A stretch of 64,000 nucleotides of DNA from Verticiella alkaliphila (GTDB lineage Bacteria; Pseudomonadota; Gammaproteobacteria; Burkholderiales; Burkholderiaceae_B), in NCBI RefSeq assembly GCF_018904615.1, contig NZ_JADCNH010000004.1, positions 1 through 64,000 on the forward strand. The letters are read 5' to 3'. Both the position numbers and the translations under genes were made by a program. Of the stretch, positions 26,886 to 35,160 are shown piece after piece. The notes beneath the pieces were generated by a model. The model did no database searches. It saw nothing but the letters and a program-made list of their open reading frames with translations, and had not been told where the DNA came from. The first letter of the stretch is position 1; each line of letters starts with the position of its first letter.

Positions 26886-27437
26886 TCAGCGCCGCTTCCA
26901 GTCGAAGTCGGGAATCTCGATGCAGCGGTTCACGTCGCCCGTCCATTCAGGCTTCAGACCCGCGTCCTGCAGTGCTGTGATGACGCGCTGGGCGACGCCC
27001 GTGCGATCTGCATCATCACCCTCGACATGGTCGAACGCGATCAGCAGCACCCTGTCGGCCAGGACACGCTCCACATCCTGGCCATGATAGAAGCAGTAGC
27101 CATCGACGGCGCCCTCGGGCAATGCGGCCAGCGCCTCGGCGGCCTCCACATGGCCATCAGAACGCGTGTAGCCCGCATTGTGCAGCCCGAGCACGCGCGC
27201 ACCTCTCAGCGCATCGAACGCGGCGTCCAGCCGGTCGCAGTCGGTATGCGCCGGCCAGGAAGCGGCGGCCGCGATCTTGCGCTGCTGCTCAGATCGGGCG
27301 AAGGCCCACAGGGCCTCAGCGTCCAGCGTGGGCTCATCGATCAGCAGGTCATCGATCAGATCGGCGATGTCCTCATCGTCATGGAACCCGGACCAGACGG
27401 CGTGCCAGATGACGTCGCGCTCTTCGCTGTCGAGCAT
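26886..27437 (-). CDS. DUF6891-like cytoplasmic protein
   Basis: A 183-residue acidic soluble protein. It begins MLDSEERDVIWHAVWSGFHDDEDIADLIDD and has a central GLHNAGYTRSDGHVEA and a GYCFYHGQDVERVL stretch, features I associate with the uncharacterised DUF6891 family; I am only moderately sure. ATG 27437 begins the conserved part; an open frame further upstream (to 27791) is antisense to the next gene and unlikely. It lies between the two paralogous secreted proteins, on the other strand. Confidence 0.6.
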   Translation of the reverse strand: MLDSEERDVIWHAVWSGFHDDEDIADLIDDLLIDEPTLDAEALWAFARSEQQRKIAAAASWPAHTDCDRLDAAFDALRGARVLGLHNAGYTRSDGHVEAAEALAALPEGAVDGYCFYHGQDVERVLADRVLLIAFDHVEGDDADRTGVAQRVITALQDAGLKPEWTGDVNRCIEIPDFDWKRR

Positions 27438-27682
27438 GGTGCTACCTCGGTGGATTGGGTGGGGACAGGGATCCATGATTCCGCGGACCTCGCGCGCTCT
27501 GCAACGGCGAGAGGTAAGCCATTGAAACAACGACGCGCTGCGCCACGGTGCCTGCAGGCGAGACGCCATGGCGTTCAGCCCCGTGTATCGAGAACGCCCG
27601 TCAACGGCCGTTACACAGTGCTGCGGGCTCGCGAAGCCTGCTCCGCTACGCTGGCCGCCTCCCGACTCTTGCCTACGCCCCG

Positions 27683-28213
27683 ATGCGCCTGCTCCTCCCG
27701 TCTCTTCGCTCACGTCGCGTTGCCGTCGCTTCTCACCTCGCCGCCGTGGCCCTCTGCCTGCCCCTGAACACGCTGGCCGCGACCCAGCCATTCATGGCCG
27801 GCGCGCCTTATCAAGGCGATGTGACCCTGGGCGTCGTGCTGCCCGATGGACGCACCCACACCAAGACCACTCACGGCAGCATTGCATTCACCCCGGAGCC
27901 GAACCAGACCGACGTCGTCCAGATGGTGATGCGGGCCGACGAGAGCGATGCCGGGGCGAGCAGCGAGCTCATCCTCTTCGGCACGTATGAGGACGGCGGC
28001 TGGCACACGCTCGACGACGTGATCGACGTGCAGGTGCAGCCAAACGGACAGATCCGGGGCACGGGGGATGACGATGACAAGCAGTTCCTGTTTTCAGGGA
28101 CGGGATCGGCCACCCGACTGCAGCTTAACAAGGAGATCTTGCTCGTCACGGAACAGGGCGGCGCGCCTGCGGGCACACGCCTCACCTTCAGCTACACCCT
28201 GACGCGTCCGTAA
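27683..28213 (+). CDS. Secreted protein of unknown function, paralogue of the product at 26156-26779
   Basis: A 176-residue secreted protein. The signal peptide has a hydrophobic stretch ending LNTLAATQP. The body shows GDVTLGVVLPDGRT-THG, MRADESDAGASSELILFGTYEDGGWHTLDD, QPNGQIRGTGDDDDKQFLFSGTG and TFSYTLTRP at the end. Compared with 26156-26779 the glycine and TRP landmarks align in the same order, so the two are diverged duplicates. An outer-membrane or periplasmic role is possible, but nothing points to a function. Confidence 0.65.
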   Translation: MRLLLPSLRSRRVAVASHLAAVALCLPLNTLAATQPFMAGAPYQGDVTLGVVLPDGRTHTKTTHGSIAFTPEPNQTDVVQMVMRADESDAGASSELILFGTYEDGGWHTLDDVIDVQVQPNGQIRGTGDDDDKQFLFSGTGSATRLQLNKEILLVTEQGGAPAGTRLTFSYTLTRP

Positions 28214-28263
28214 GCGCATGCGGCGGGCAGTCCAGAAGCAAATCGACACCCGCCGCCGGGTGA

Positions 28264-29325
28264 ATGTCGTTACGATCAAGGAACACCATTCGCTTGATCG
28301 TGCCCACGGTTCCTGCCGGCGTTCCTGCCGCAGGACAACATCCGCCACGCCGCCTCTCGCCTGTGATCGCTGCCCCGATTCCTCAGAACGACCCGGAACG
28401 CCTCGCCGTCCTGCACGCGCTCGACGTGCTCGACACCCCGCCCCAAGCCCGCTTCGACCATGTGACGCGACTTGCACGCCGGGTCTTCGATGTCCCGATC
28501 GCGCTCATCACGCTGGTGGACCGCGAACGGCAATGGTTCAAGTCCCGGGTTGGCCTGCCGGTGACGCAGACACCGCGCGACGTTTCCTTCTGCGCGCACG
28601 CCATCCTGCAGGATGAAGTCATGGTGGTGCCCGATGCGAGCCAGGATCGGCGCTTTCATGACAATCCGCTCGTCACGGGCGAGCCGCACATCCGCTTCTA
28701 TGCAGGCTGCCCCCTGCAGACGCCCGACCATGTGAAGCTTGGCACCTTGTGCATTCTCGACAGGCAGGCACGGCGACTGGACCAGGACGAACGCGCGTTG
28801 CTGCGCGACCTCGCCCAGATGGTGTCGCAGGATCTGGTGTCGGCACAGATCGCCGCCGAGGATCCGCTGACGGGCCTCATGAACCGGCGCGGATTCGAGC
28901 AGCTTGCGCCTCGCGTGCTCCAGGCATGCCAGCGCGGCGGCCAGCCCGTGGGGCTCATGTACTTCGATCTCGATCGCTTCAAGCGCATCAACGATGAGCA
29001 TGGCCACGCCGAGGGTGATCGCGCGCTGCGCCTCTTTGCGACGGCACTGCGCCGGTCGTTTCGAGAGGACGACATCGTCGCCCGTCTCGCAGGCGACGAG
29101 TTCGTGGCCGTGCTGCCATTGGCCGATGCCAGCCAGGGTGATCACATCCGCGAGCGTCTTGCCGGTGCCCTGGCCGATGCCGTGCAGCGAGAGCACCTGC
29201 CCTACCCGCTCGTGGCCAGTGCAGGGTTTGCCGCGTACGACCCCGCCCGCCACGCAGACTTCGCTGCGGTGCTCGCCGAGGCGGATCACGCCATGCTGGC
29301 CGCCAAGCCGCGCGCCGTGCGCTGA
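28264..29325 (+). CDS. GAF-GGDEF diguanylate cyclase
   Basis: About 353 residues: an N-terminal GAF domain (about 60-185, with FYAGCPLQTPDHVKLGTLCILD) and a C-terminal GGDEF domain (about 195-350). The active site reads AGDEF, a working variant, in RLAGDEFVAVLP. The inhibitory I-site RxxD is present as REDD five residues before it, so the product c-di-GMP should feed back on the enzyme. Its c-di-GMP could reach the PilZ domain of BcsA in the same window, although the genes are far apart. The start is uncertain: ATG 28264, or GTG near 28360 at SPVIAAPIPQ. Confidence 0.9.
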   Translation: MSLRSRNTIRLIVPTVPAGVPAAGQHPPRRLSPVIAAPIPQNDPERLAVLHALDVLDTPPQARFDHVTRLARRVFDVPIALITLVDRERQWFKSRVGLPVTQTPRDVSFCAHAILQDEVMVVPDASQDRRFHDNPLVTGEPHIRFYAGCPLQTPDHVKLGTLCILDRQARRLDQDERALLRDLAQMVSQDLVSAQIAAEDPLTGLMNRRGFEQLAPRVLQACQRGGQPVGLMYFDLDRFKRINDEHGHAEGDRALRLFATALRRSFREDDIVARLAGDEFVAVLPLADASQGDHIRERLAGALADAVQREHLPYPLVASAGFAAYDPARHADFAAVLAEADHAMLAAKPRAVR

Positions 29326-29427
29326 CGCGGGCTTATGACGTCGGCATCCCGTCATCTGCGACTCGACGGCATCGATCCTGCTAGGGGTACGACAGGCACA
29401 TGCCTGACACCTTTATCGGAGACTGCC

Positions 29428-29649
29428 ATGAAGACCCAGATCAGCTACACCAAGACCGATGGCGGCACGGGCGTCGCCCTCGTCGACGGCGCGGTCGACG
29501 ATCCGCTCGAAGCCAAGCGCGAGCTGGCGGCCGCGTTGAACCTGCCGGAAGACGTGAACAACACCGGAAACGTCACAGAAGTGGATGCGCGCCTGCGCGC
29601 AGGCGGCGTGCAGCCGGAGTCGGTCAGCACCGTTCCCGTCTCTGAGTGA
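29428..29649 (+). CDS. Small hypothetical protein, 73 residues
   Basis: ATG 29428 follows TCGGAGA. The product begins MKTQISYTKTDGG and is short, charged and without a membrane segment. A perfect 12-bp hairpin lies just beyond its stop, so it is probably a real, separately terminated gene. I do not recognise a family. The last codons (PVSE) end at TGA 29647-29649. Confidence 0.55.
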   Translation: MKTQISYTKTDGGTGVALVDGAVDDPLEAKRELAAALNLPEDVNNTGNVTEVDARLRAGGVQPESVSTVPVSE

Positions 29650-29656
29650 TGTCGGA

Positions 29657-29686
29657 CGGCGGGACGGCTCACTTGCCGTCCCGCCG
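29657..29686 (+). terminator. Strong hairpin after the 73-residue gene
   Basis: A perfect 12-bp stem (CGGCGGGACGGC / GCCGTCCCGCCG) with a 6-nt loop begins eight bases after the stop. It has no clear T-run but is the kind of GC-rich structure that ends short transcripts here. Confidence 0.6.
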
Positions 29687-29729
29687 CATTCCACGGACAA
29701 TGCGGCCCCGTTTCACGAGGTCTGTCCGT

Positions 29730-30740
29730 ATGAGTACCCCGTTACGTCGTTATGCTCGGCGCGGCATTTTTGCCCTCGGCCTGGCATTTGCCACCAGCGC
29801 CACCGCGCAGACCCTGTCACTGTCTCAGTTCCCGGCCTTCGAGCTCAGCGAATCGTCACGACTCATCGATCTCGTGCGCAACGTGGATGCCGCTCTCGAC
29901 ACCAACCCGCAAGCCCGCTCACGTCATTGGCGGCCCGTGAGAGATGGCAGCTTGCCAGGTATCGTCGACCTGCAAGTGCAGCCTCGTAACAATGCCGCCG
30001 GAAATGTCGCCAACGCCCAGATCGCCGTGCAGTTCGCCAATGCCGATGCGGCAGTGCAGTTTCGCGCGCACCTGCAAGCTGCGGTAGGCGCGCCCGATCC
30101 CGCGTGCAGCGATGCGCTACAAGCCCACTGGGCCTTGGCGCCCGGCCAGACCCTCATCTGGCACGAATCGGTCGTGGCAGACAGCCCCGTGTCGCTGACC
30201 CTGCTGGACGCCGATGCCCCCGACGTGAACTGCGCGGTGCATGTCGAAGGCCTGGGCGAGCCCTTCGACCCTGCGCCCGTAGTGGCCTTGCTGGATACGC
30301 TGCAGAGCCATCCGCTGCCATGGTCGGACACGCCGGCCCTCACCGCGTGGTTAGCCCGGTTTGGCGAGGTGCACCGCCACGGCGACGCGTCCTGCCCCGA
30401 GGCCCTGGAAGTGGAGCGCCCGAAGGGCTTGCCCGGGGTCGATCATCTGGCGCTGGAAATACCGTCGTGCAGTGATGCAGATGCGAATGCGTCCCCGGTT
30501 CTGCACCTCGTGGTGGGCAGTGCCGACATGTTCGCCGCCCCTGCGCTGCGCAAGCTGTTTGTGACGCGCCATGGCGACCCCGCGCCCGCTTGCGCTCGCC
30601 ATGACCAAGCGGCCTGGGCCATTGACGATACCACGCACGCCCGCTGGACCCAGGCCATTAACCTGGGCATCGTGCAGATCACGTACGAGGCAAAGGGCAA
30701 GAATCCCTGCCCCGCCCCGGACGATCTCGGTCTGCTGTAG
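29730..30740 (+). CDS. Secreted hypothetical protein
   Basis: A 336-residue protein with a clear signal peptide (MSTPLRRYARRGIFALGLAF then ATSATAQ). The body has no recognised domain. It contains several cysteines (in DPACS, VNCAVH, PSCSD, PACAR, NPCPAP) that could form disulfides in the periplasm. ATG 29730 is chosen because the signal follows immediately; upstream codons in the same open frame have no export-like sequence. It converges on the nuclease gene 15 bases downstream. Confidence 0.6.
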   Translation: MSTPLRRYARRGIFALGLAFATSATAQTLSLSQFPAFELSESSRLIDLVRNVDAALDTNPQARSRHWRPVRDGSLPGIVDLQVQPRNNAAGNVANAQIAVQFANADAAVQFRAHLQAAVGAPDPACSDALQAHWALAPGQTLIWHESVVADSPVSLTLLDADAPDVNCAVHVEGLGEPFDPAPVVALLDTLQSHPLPWSDTPALTAWLARFGEVHRHGDASCPEALEVERPKGLPGVDHLALEIPSCSDADANASPVLHLVVGSADMFAAPALRKLFVTRHGDPAPACARHDQAAWAIDDTTHARWTQAINLGIVQITYEAKGKNPCPAPDDLGLL

Positions 30741-30755
30741 ACGACGAGGTCGGGG

Positions 30756-31674
30756 CTAGGAGACGTTGGGCGGCAACAGGTGAAGACCGGTGCGCCGCAC
30801 GAATTCTTCGTAGGCGATGGGCGCGCCCACCTGGGCCTTCGGATCGTTGGCCTGCCAGTGCACCCACGCGCGACCGGCGTTGGGATCGTAGACCACCTTG
30901 TAGAGGTGCGTGGGTACAGCCACACGGCTCTTGCCGATGACCGCGGGCGCGCCGCCCTGGTACACCGGGCCGGTGAAGACAAAGACGTCACCCGCAGCGC
31001 GCATGACGTACCGGCGCGTGTCTTCCTCGATTCGGCTCCATGGGCCCGCGTTCTGACGCTGGTCCTGCGGCACCATGTTCGCCAGCGAGAAGCTTTGCGC
31101 CATGGCGTCGACCGAGCCCATGTTCCCCGCCGGCGCCATGTGGCCCCGCGAGTAGCCCGAGCCGCGGTAGTCATCCAGATCAGCACGCTCCGCGCTGGGC
31201 AGCCGCGCTTCTGCGTAGAAGCGATCCGTGCGCTGCACGCCCTTGGCCCGTTCCAGCCACTGCCGGTTCAGGCGCTCAGCCACGAACACAGGCGTGCGCG
31301 TCTGCCCGTTGTGCAGGATCGCAAATGCGCTGAAGCACAGCTCACGCAGTGTGGGCGAGGCAGGCACCGCCGGCAGCCGCCGCGCGGGAAGAACTGCGGC
31401 ACTCGGAGAACTGCGTATGCGCATAGCCCTGCGAGACCACCGCCGTGGGCGGTGCGGCTTCGCCTGACAGGCCCAACTGCGCGAGCAACGGCTCGAGCGA
31501 GAACTCGTCACGCCACTGCGGATTGAGCGCGCAGCTGGCCGCACCGAACGCAGTGACGGCGGCAGCGAGGAAGGCCTTGAACGTGCGCACCTTGCCGCCG
31601 GCTGGCGCCTTGCGGGACTTGCGCTTGGAGGAGGAACGAGCGGGACGGCTGGCGGGTTTCTTCGGACGGGTCAT
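30756..31674 (-). CDS. DNA/RNA non-specific endonuclease, frameshifted
   Basis: A secreted beta-beta-alpha-metal nuclease of the DNA/RNA non-specific (NUC1/NucA) type. The catalytic part reads DDYRGSGYSRGHMAPAGNM, where RGHMAPAGN is the conserved His-containing motif, then SFSLANMVPQ. The upstream frame from ATG 31674 encodes basic MTRPKK..., a hydrophobic stretch (KAFLAAAVTAFGAASCA) and HTQFSEC. The two parts are in different frames, and a small indel near 31385-31400 splits them: the expected joined reading is QFSECR followed by PARRLPAVPASPTLRELCFSAFAILHNG. The N-terminal 85 residues are probably a signal or anchor and a linker. Confidence 0.8.
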
Positions 31675-31759
31675 GCGCGGGACATCGAGACACACAGGCC
31701 CGCCGCGTGATGCAGGCGCGACGGGCCGCCCGATTGTAGGCGAGTCGCGCCCTGCCCGC

Positions 31760-32107
31760 TCAATCCACCACGAAGAGCCGCGCGCCCGTGGTGGTGTGGG
31801 ATTGATGCGCCTCGGCATCGTCCCCCACCTGGTAGCTCATGCCCGGCGTGAGCGTGAAGCTGCGGCCGTCTTCGAGCGTGGTGTGAAGCTCGCCTTCGAG
31901 GCAGAAGAGGATGTGACCCTTGTGGCACCAGTGGTCTGCGAGATAGCCCGCGCTGTACTCCACCATCCGCACGCGGATCGGGTTCTGTGCGTCGCCAAAG
32001 GTGCGGGTGCGCCAATAGGCGACGCCGGTCTCGCCGGCATGCTCGGTGGGCTCGATCGCCTGCCAATCGGTGGTACCGAAGGCGAACGGGGACATCTTCA
32101 TGGACAA
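31760..32107 (-). CDS. Cupin-fold protein with a DHWC (DHCW-type) motif
   Basis: A 115-residue single-domain cupin. DHWCHKGHILFCLEGELHTTLEDG carries the metal-binding histidines and the family's aromatic-cysteine pair, here in the order DHWC. GMSYQVGDDAEAHQSHTTTGARLFVVD ends the barrel. The family is named DHCW-motif cupin in E. coli; its reaction is not known. It is a stand-alone gene on the minus strand. Confidence 0.8.
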   Translation of the reverse strand: MSMKMSPFAFGTTDWQAIEPTEHAGETGVAYWRTRTFGDAQNPIRVRMVEYSAGYLADHWCHKGHILFCLEGELHTTLEDGRSFTLTPGMSYQVGDDAEAHQSHTTTGARLFVVD

Positions 32108-32130
32108 CTCCTGGATCGAAGGCGCGTGGA

Positions 32131-32489
32131 TCAGTATCGCGTGCGCTGAGGCAACGCACGATACTCCTGCCAGACCTTTTGCGCTTCGTCCTGCAGCATC
32201 TGCGACACGTTCACCTTGCGCTGATCGTAGGGCAGCGCGAGATCGTCCCCGCTCACCGCCAGCGGCGCAGTTTGCGCGTGGCGTCCTGGTTCAGCCGCTC
32301 GGCCTCGCGCTCGGCAAACTCGCGCTCGCCCGGCTCGTAGGCGCCTTCGTACATGCAGCGCGAGACCGTGCGGCAATCGGGCGTCGCAGCAACAGGAGAT
32401 TCGGCAGGGTCGGGCTTGGACGAAGAACACGCGGCCGCCAGGACAGCCATGAGCAGCACGCTGCCAACCCGAAATGATCTGACATTCAT
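32131..32489 (-). CDS. Lipoprotein of unknown function (frameshifted)
   Basis: The first part, from ATG 32489, has a lipoprotein signal ending LMAVLAAACSSS (lipobox Leu-Ala-Ala-Ala-Cys), then CRTVSRCMYEGAYEPGEREF and a Lys/Arg/Glu-rich stretch. Its frame ends prematurely at 32253. Adding one base at about 32261 continues it as LAVSGDDLALPYDQRKVNVSQ and reaches LPQRTRY at 32131. The joined gene is about 119 residues. It is probably anchored in the outer or inner membrane. No function is recognised. Confidence 0.65.
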
Positions 32490-32586
32490 ACTACGAAAGC
32501 CCTGCGGAGTTGATGATGCCGCCAGGATGGCGTCGGCATCGGCAGGCCGCCTTGAGGCAGCCAGAGGAGGTGGCGACGCAGCAAGA

Positions 32587-32931
32587 TCAGGACCGTTCGG
32601 CGCGCAGGCGTTCGCATTGAACTGCGATCGTGGCCGAAAAGTGGCTGATCGCGTGCATCATCTGCTCGGGATCCGTGTGCCGCGGCACCCGATAGGCCTC
32701 GCGCACCAGGCCGTCCAGGGCGATGACGGCGTCCGCCCCCATGTCGTTGGCCCGCGCATACAGCTCGTCGAGCATGCTCTGCATCGGATAGCCTTCCTGA
32801 CGCATCTGCATCGTGACTGGCGCCATGCGCGACAACAGATCGCACTCGGTCACCAGCATCCACGCCTGTGCCCACGCCAACTGTGGGCTCAACAGACAGG
32901 CCGCCACCAACGACACCCGCAACCGCATCAC
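32587..32931 (-). CDS. Secreted hypothetical protein
   Basis: A 114-residue protein with a signal peptide (LRVSLVAACLLSPQLAWAQA). The mature part is helical with acidic and Met-rich stretches (MAPVTMQMRQEGYPMQSMLDELYARAND) and ends in AVQCERLRAERS. No family is recognised. It shares its strand and orientation with the lipoprotein gene, 97 bases upstream of it. Confidence 0.55.
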   Translation of the reverse strand: MMRLRVSLVAACLLSPQLAWAQAWMLVTECDLLSRMAPVTMQMRQEGYPMQSMLDELYARANDMGADAVIALDGLVREAYRVPRHTDPEQMMHAISHFSATIAVQCERLRAERS

Positions 32932-33008
32932 TTTCTCCCCGTGAGCTTGGGATAGTACGCGGTTTGGGCGAAGGCCGCCGCCGCCCAGGCAGGCCGCCTA
33001 GCTCGTGT

Positions 33009-33046
33009 GAGCCATAGTCGCGCGTCACGGCCAGGCCTACAGTGCA
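33009..33046 (+). promoter_or_regulatory. Shared upstream element, copy 1 (GAGCCAT ... TACAGTGCA)
   Basis: GAGCCAT (33009-33015) and TACAGTGCA (33038-33046) upstream of the first GG-leader peptide. The same two boxes with the same spacing occur before the peptides at 34987 and 37691. TACAGT resembles a -10 element, but the distance to GAGCCA (23 nt) is too long for a standard -35, so this is either an activator site plus promoter or a non-standard promoter. Confidence 0.6.
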
Positions 33047-33090
33047 CCCATGAATTCGCCAACGGCGAATCACCCACCCAGGAGCGCAGC

Positions 33091-33243
33091 ATGAACAACC
33101 CTCAGACCCCGACCGTCGAATCCCTCGACACGCTCGACGACGAGCAACTGGACGCCGTCGCGGGCGGCAGCTGCCTCGACGACTTCCTCGACAAGCTCCT
33201 GCACCCCACGCGCGGCATCCCGCACGAGACCCACACCCAGTGA
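33091..33243 (+). CDS. GG-leader precursor-like peptide 1
   Basis: A 50-residue peptide starting at ATG 33091 after an AGGAG site. Residues 15-26 read LDDEQLDAVAGG, the pattern of a double-glycine bacteriocin or RiPP leader. The presumed core (residues 27-50) is SCLDDFLDKLLHPTRGIPHE followed by four more residues. Its LDDF segment is shared with peptide 2. Leaders of this kind are cut by C39-type peptidase exporters or used by modification enzymes; none lies in this window. The short GC-rich inverted repeat ATTCGCC-AAC-GGCGAAT sits just upstream. Confidence 0.7.
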   Translation: MNNPQTPTVESLDTLDDEQLDAVAGGSCLDDFLDKLLHPTRGIPHETHTQ

Positions 33244-33384
33244 GCTGCCGCTCGCGTGACACCAGGAATTCGCAGGGGATAGTCGTGGCCTGAGCGGCAT
33301 TGGACACACCTGCCCTGCAGGGCCCGCTGCTATGCTTGCGCCAGGCCCGCCCCGCGCGCGGGCGATCTCTTTAAGGAGAAACCC

Positions 33385-33678
33385 ATGCAGTTCGTCCTTT
33401 CGGCCACCGATTTCACCGACGACGGCGCCCTGGAGCGACGCCTCGCCAGCCGCGAGGCCCATCTTGCCCGCGTGCGTGATCTCGCTGCCACCGGTGGCTT
33501 TCTGGGCGGCGGCGCCATCCTGGATGCCAAGGGCAAGATGATCGGCTCGAACGCGCATTTCGACTTTCCCACGCGGGAAAGCTTCGACGCCTGGCTCAAG
33601 GACGACCCGTACATCGTCAACCGCGTCTGGGAGACCGTGACGATCCACGAGGCCCGCCTCTTCAACCCGGCCGCCTGA
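33385..33678 (+). CDS. YciI family protein
   Basis: A 97-residue YciI-like protein with a ferredoxin-like fold, typically a small enzyme or binding protein of unknown substrate. The visible features are FVLSATDFTDDGALERRLASREAHLARV and GGFLGGGAILDAKGKMIGS, with FPTRESFDAWLKDDPYIVN at the end. The AAGGAG site is good (33374-33379). The gene directly precedes a VOC remnant, so the two were probably an operon. Confidence 0.85.
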   Translation: MQFVLSATDFTDDGALERRLASREAHLARVRDLAATGGFLGGGAILDAKGKMIGSNAHFDFPTRESFDAWLKDDPYIVNRVWETVTIHEARLFNPAA

Positions 33679-33704
33679 GCGGCCTGCCTGCAGGAAGATC
33701 CGCC

Positions 33705-33782
33705 ATGCGATTCGGCTACACCATCGTCTACGTGCGATGCCCGGATGGCACCTTGGTCGAGCTGTGCTCGCCAATGGGCTAG
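33705..33782 (+). pseudogene. Glyoxalase/VOC-type gene remnant with an internal deletion
   Basis: The frame encodes only 25 residues, MRFGYTIVYVRCPDGTLVEL then CSPMG. The first ten residues match the usual start of a VOC-family enzyme (MRFGYTIVYV) and the last part matches its usual end (YVRCPDGTLVELCSP). The middle, normally about 100 residues, is missing in frame. The two ends both carry a Tyr-Val pair, so a deletion between short repeats is likely. It has a good AGGAAG ribosome site, so it may still be translated. Confidence 0.6.
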
Positions 33783-33804
33783 TGGCAGCGACATAGAGCA
33801 CAAC

Positions 33805-34860
33805 GTGCGTCTCATCAGGCGGTTCTTCGGCGTGCTCTTTGCCGTGGTCATCCCGATTCTTGGGGTCGCGCTGCTCATTGCGATCTTCGTGTCTCCACGG
33901 TTCCTGCAGGTCGTTGCCAAACTGGATGGAGAAACCCACGCGGTCGCTGCGCAAAGCCTGGGATGCTCGCTGGTGCGCGAAGGCCAGCGTCGGCGCGATG
34001 CCGTGTCTTGCCGGTTTGCCTATGCGTGGGAAGGGAAGGCGCGTGAGGCCGACGTCGTCGTCTGGTACAGCGACAACCCGTGGGCGACGCTCGCAGGGCT
34101 CGAGCGCACCCTCGCACGCGAGTCGGTCATCGGCACACACACGCTGCGCGTCAACCCGCGCTTTGCGGATCGCCCCACATGGCCGGACACCCGATGGGTG
34201 AGCGTGCCACCGTTGTGGCTAAGCCTGAGCCTCGCCTGGCTTGCCCTGCTCGCGGTGGTTGTCTGGTCCAGCGCTGACCGGCCCATGCACCGGCGCAGCG
34301 ACTACGTACTGGACCCCGCCACGGACAGGCTGGTGCCGATCCCTGGTCGGCGACGGCCACGCCCACACGCCAGGGGCATCCTGCTCTGCGTCTTTGCCGG
34401 CGTCACGCTGTACGCTTGTGCCTACGGCATTTCCAACCGCGTCGGCAATGCCGCCATCATGATCGGCATGGGCGGCATGCAACCGACGCCCGCCACGCTG
34501 ACAGACTGTCAGTCACGCTACGTCGGCCAGCGCAAAGGCACGCACCAGATCGAGTGCGTAGTCCGGTACACGGTGGACGGCGTGCCGTATCGCGGCCACA
34601 CCGACGCGATGGACTTTCGCTGGTTTCCCACCCGGGAACGCCGCGAGACTCTGCTCGCCACGCTCGAGGGCACGGCGGTCACCGCCTACGTGCATCCCAT
34701 GCACCCGAGCTATGCACGCGCCTTCGCCAGCCAGGACTGGCTCGTGCCGTGGACCTGGGGCCTTTTCACGCTGATGCAGTGGCTATGCCTGCTGGTGGCC
34801 TTTCCGTGGATGGTGGTGTGTGGCGTGCAACACCTTCGACGAGACGCTGCACCCGAATGA
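33805..34860 (+). CDS. DUF3592-like inner-membrane protein
   Basis: A 351-residue membrane protein. A hydrophobic N-terminal helix (RLIRRFFGVLFAVVIPILGV) is followed by a soluble domain with cysteines (SLGCSLVREG, VSCRFAY), a second helix near residue 130-150, a second similar domain (TDCQSRY, IECVVRYTVDGVPYRGH, VHPMHPSYARAF) and a final helix. Each soluble half resembles the DUF3592 pattern, so the protein may be an internal duplication. GTG 33805 is preferred; no strong ribosome site is seen, and the open frame upstream overlaps the VOC remnant. Confidence 0.55.
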   Translation: MRLIRRFFGVLFAVVIPILGVALLIAIFVSPRFLQVVAKLDGETHAVAAQSLGCSLVREGQRRRDAVSCRFAYAWEGKAREADVVVWYSDNPWATLAGLERTLARESVIGTHTLRVNPRFADRPTWPDTRWVSVPPLWLSLSLAWLALLAVVVWSSADRPMHRRSDYVLDPATDRLVPIPGRRRPRPHARGILLCVFAGVTLYACAYGISNRVGNAAIMIGMGGMQPTPATLTDCQSRYVGQRKGTHQIECVVRYTVDGVPYRGHTDAMDFRWFPTRERRETLLATLEGTAVTAYVHPMHPSYARAFASQDWLVPWTWGLFTLMQWLCLLVAFPWMVVCGVQHLRRDAAPE

Positions 34861-34892
34861 GCCGCACGCCAGCGCGACGTCTGGCAGACGAC

Positions 34893-34941
34893 ATGGCACG
34901 TCAGAGCCATGGCGCCGTGTCTGCCAGAGGCCTACAGTGCA
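34893..34941 (+). promoter_or_regulatory. Shared upstream element, copy 2
   Basis: ATGGC (34893-34897), GAGCCAT (34904-34910) and TACAGTGCA (34933-34941), followed by the TCACCGGCTCAGACAA block that is also found in copy 3. ATGGC and GCCAT form an inverted repeat with an 8-base spacer. The GAGCCAT to TACAGT spacing equals that of copies 1 and 3. Confidence 0.6.
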
Positions 34942-34986
34942 GTCACCGGCTCAGACAAGCCCGAGCCACTACCTCCGGAGTCCACC

Positions 34987-35139
34987 ATGACTGGATCTAC
35001 CCTCACCCTCGAAGCCCCAGCCCAGGACGAGGCGTTGACCGACGCCCAGCTCGACGCGGTGTGTGGCGCAGGCTGGCTCGATGACTTCGTCGACGCCATC
35101 AAGCCCAAGGGGCTGCGCATCAAATACCACCCCTACTGA
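34987..35139 (+). CDS. GG-leader precursor-like peptide 2
   Basis: A 50-residue peptide from ATG 34987 with a CGGAG site seven bases before. Residues 17-29 read LTDAQLDAVCGAG, the leader motif with a Cys-Gly in place of the first Gly. The presumed core begins at WLDDFVDAIKPKGLRIKYHP. Peptides 1 and 2 share (S/W)(C/L)LDDF and are homologous. The Cys at residue 26 is unusual for a cleavage site. Confidence 0.7.
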   Translation: MTGSTLTLEAPAQDEALTDAQLDAVCGAGWLDDFVDAIKPKGLRIKYHPY

Positions 35140-35160
35140 GCCAGCGCGCCTTGCCCTCGC

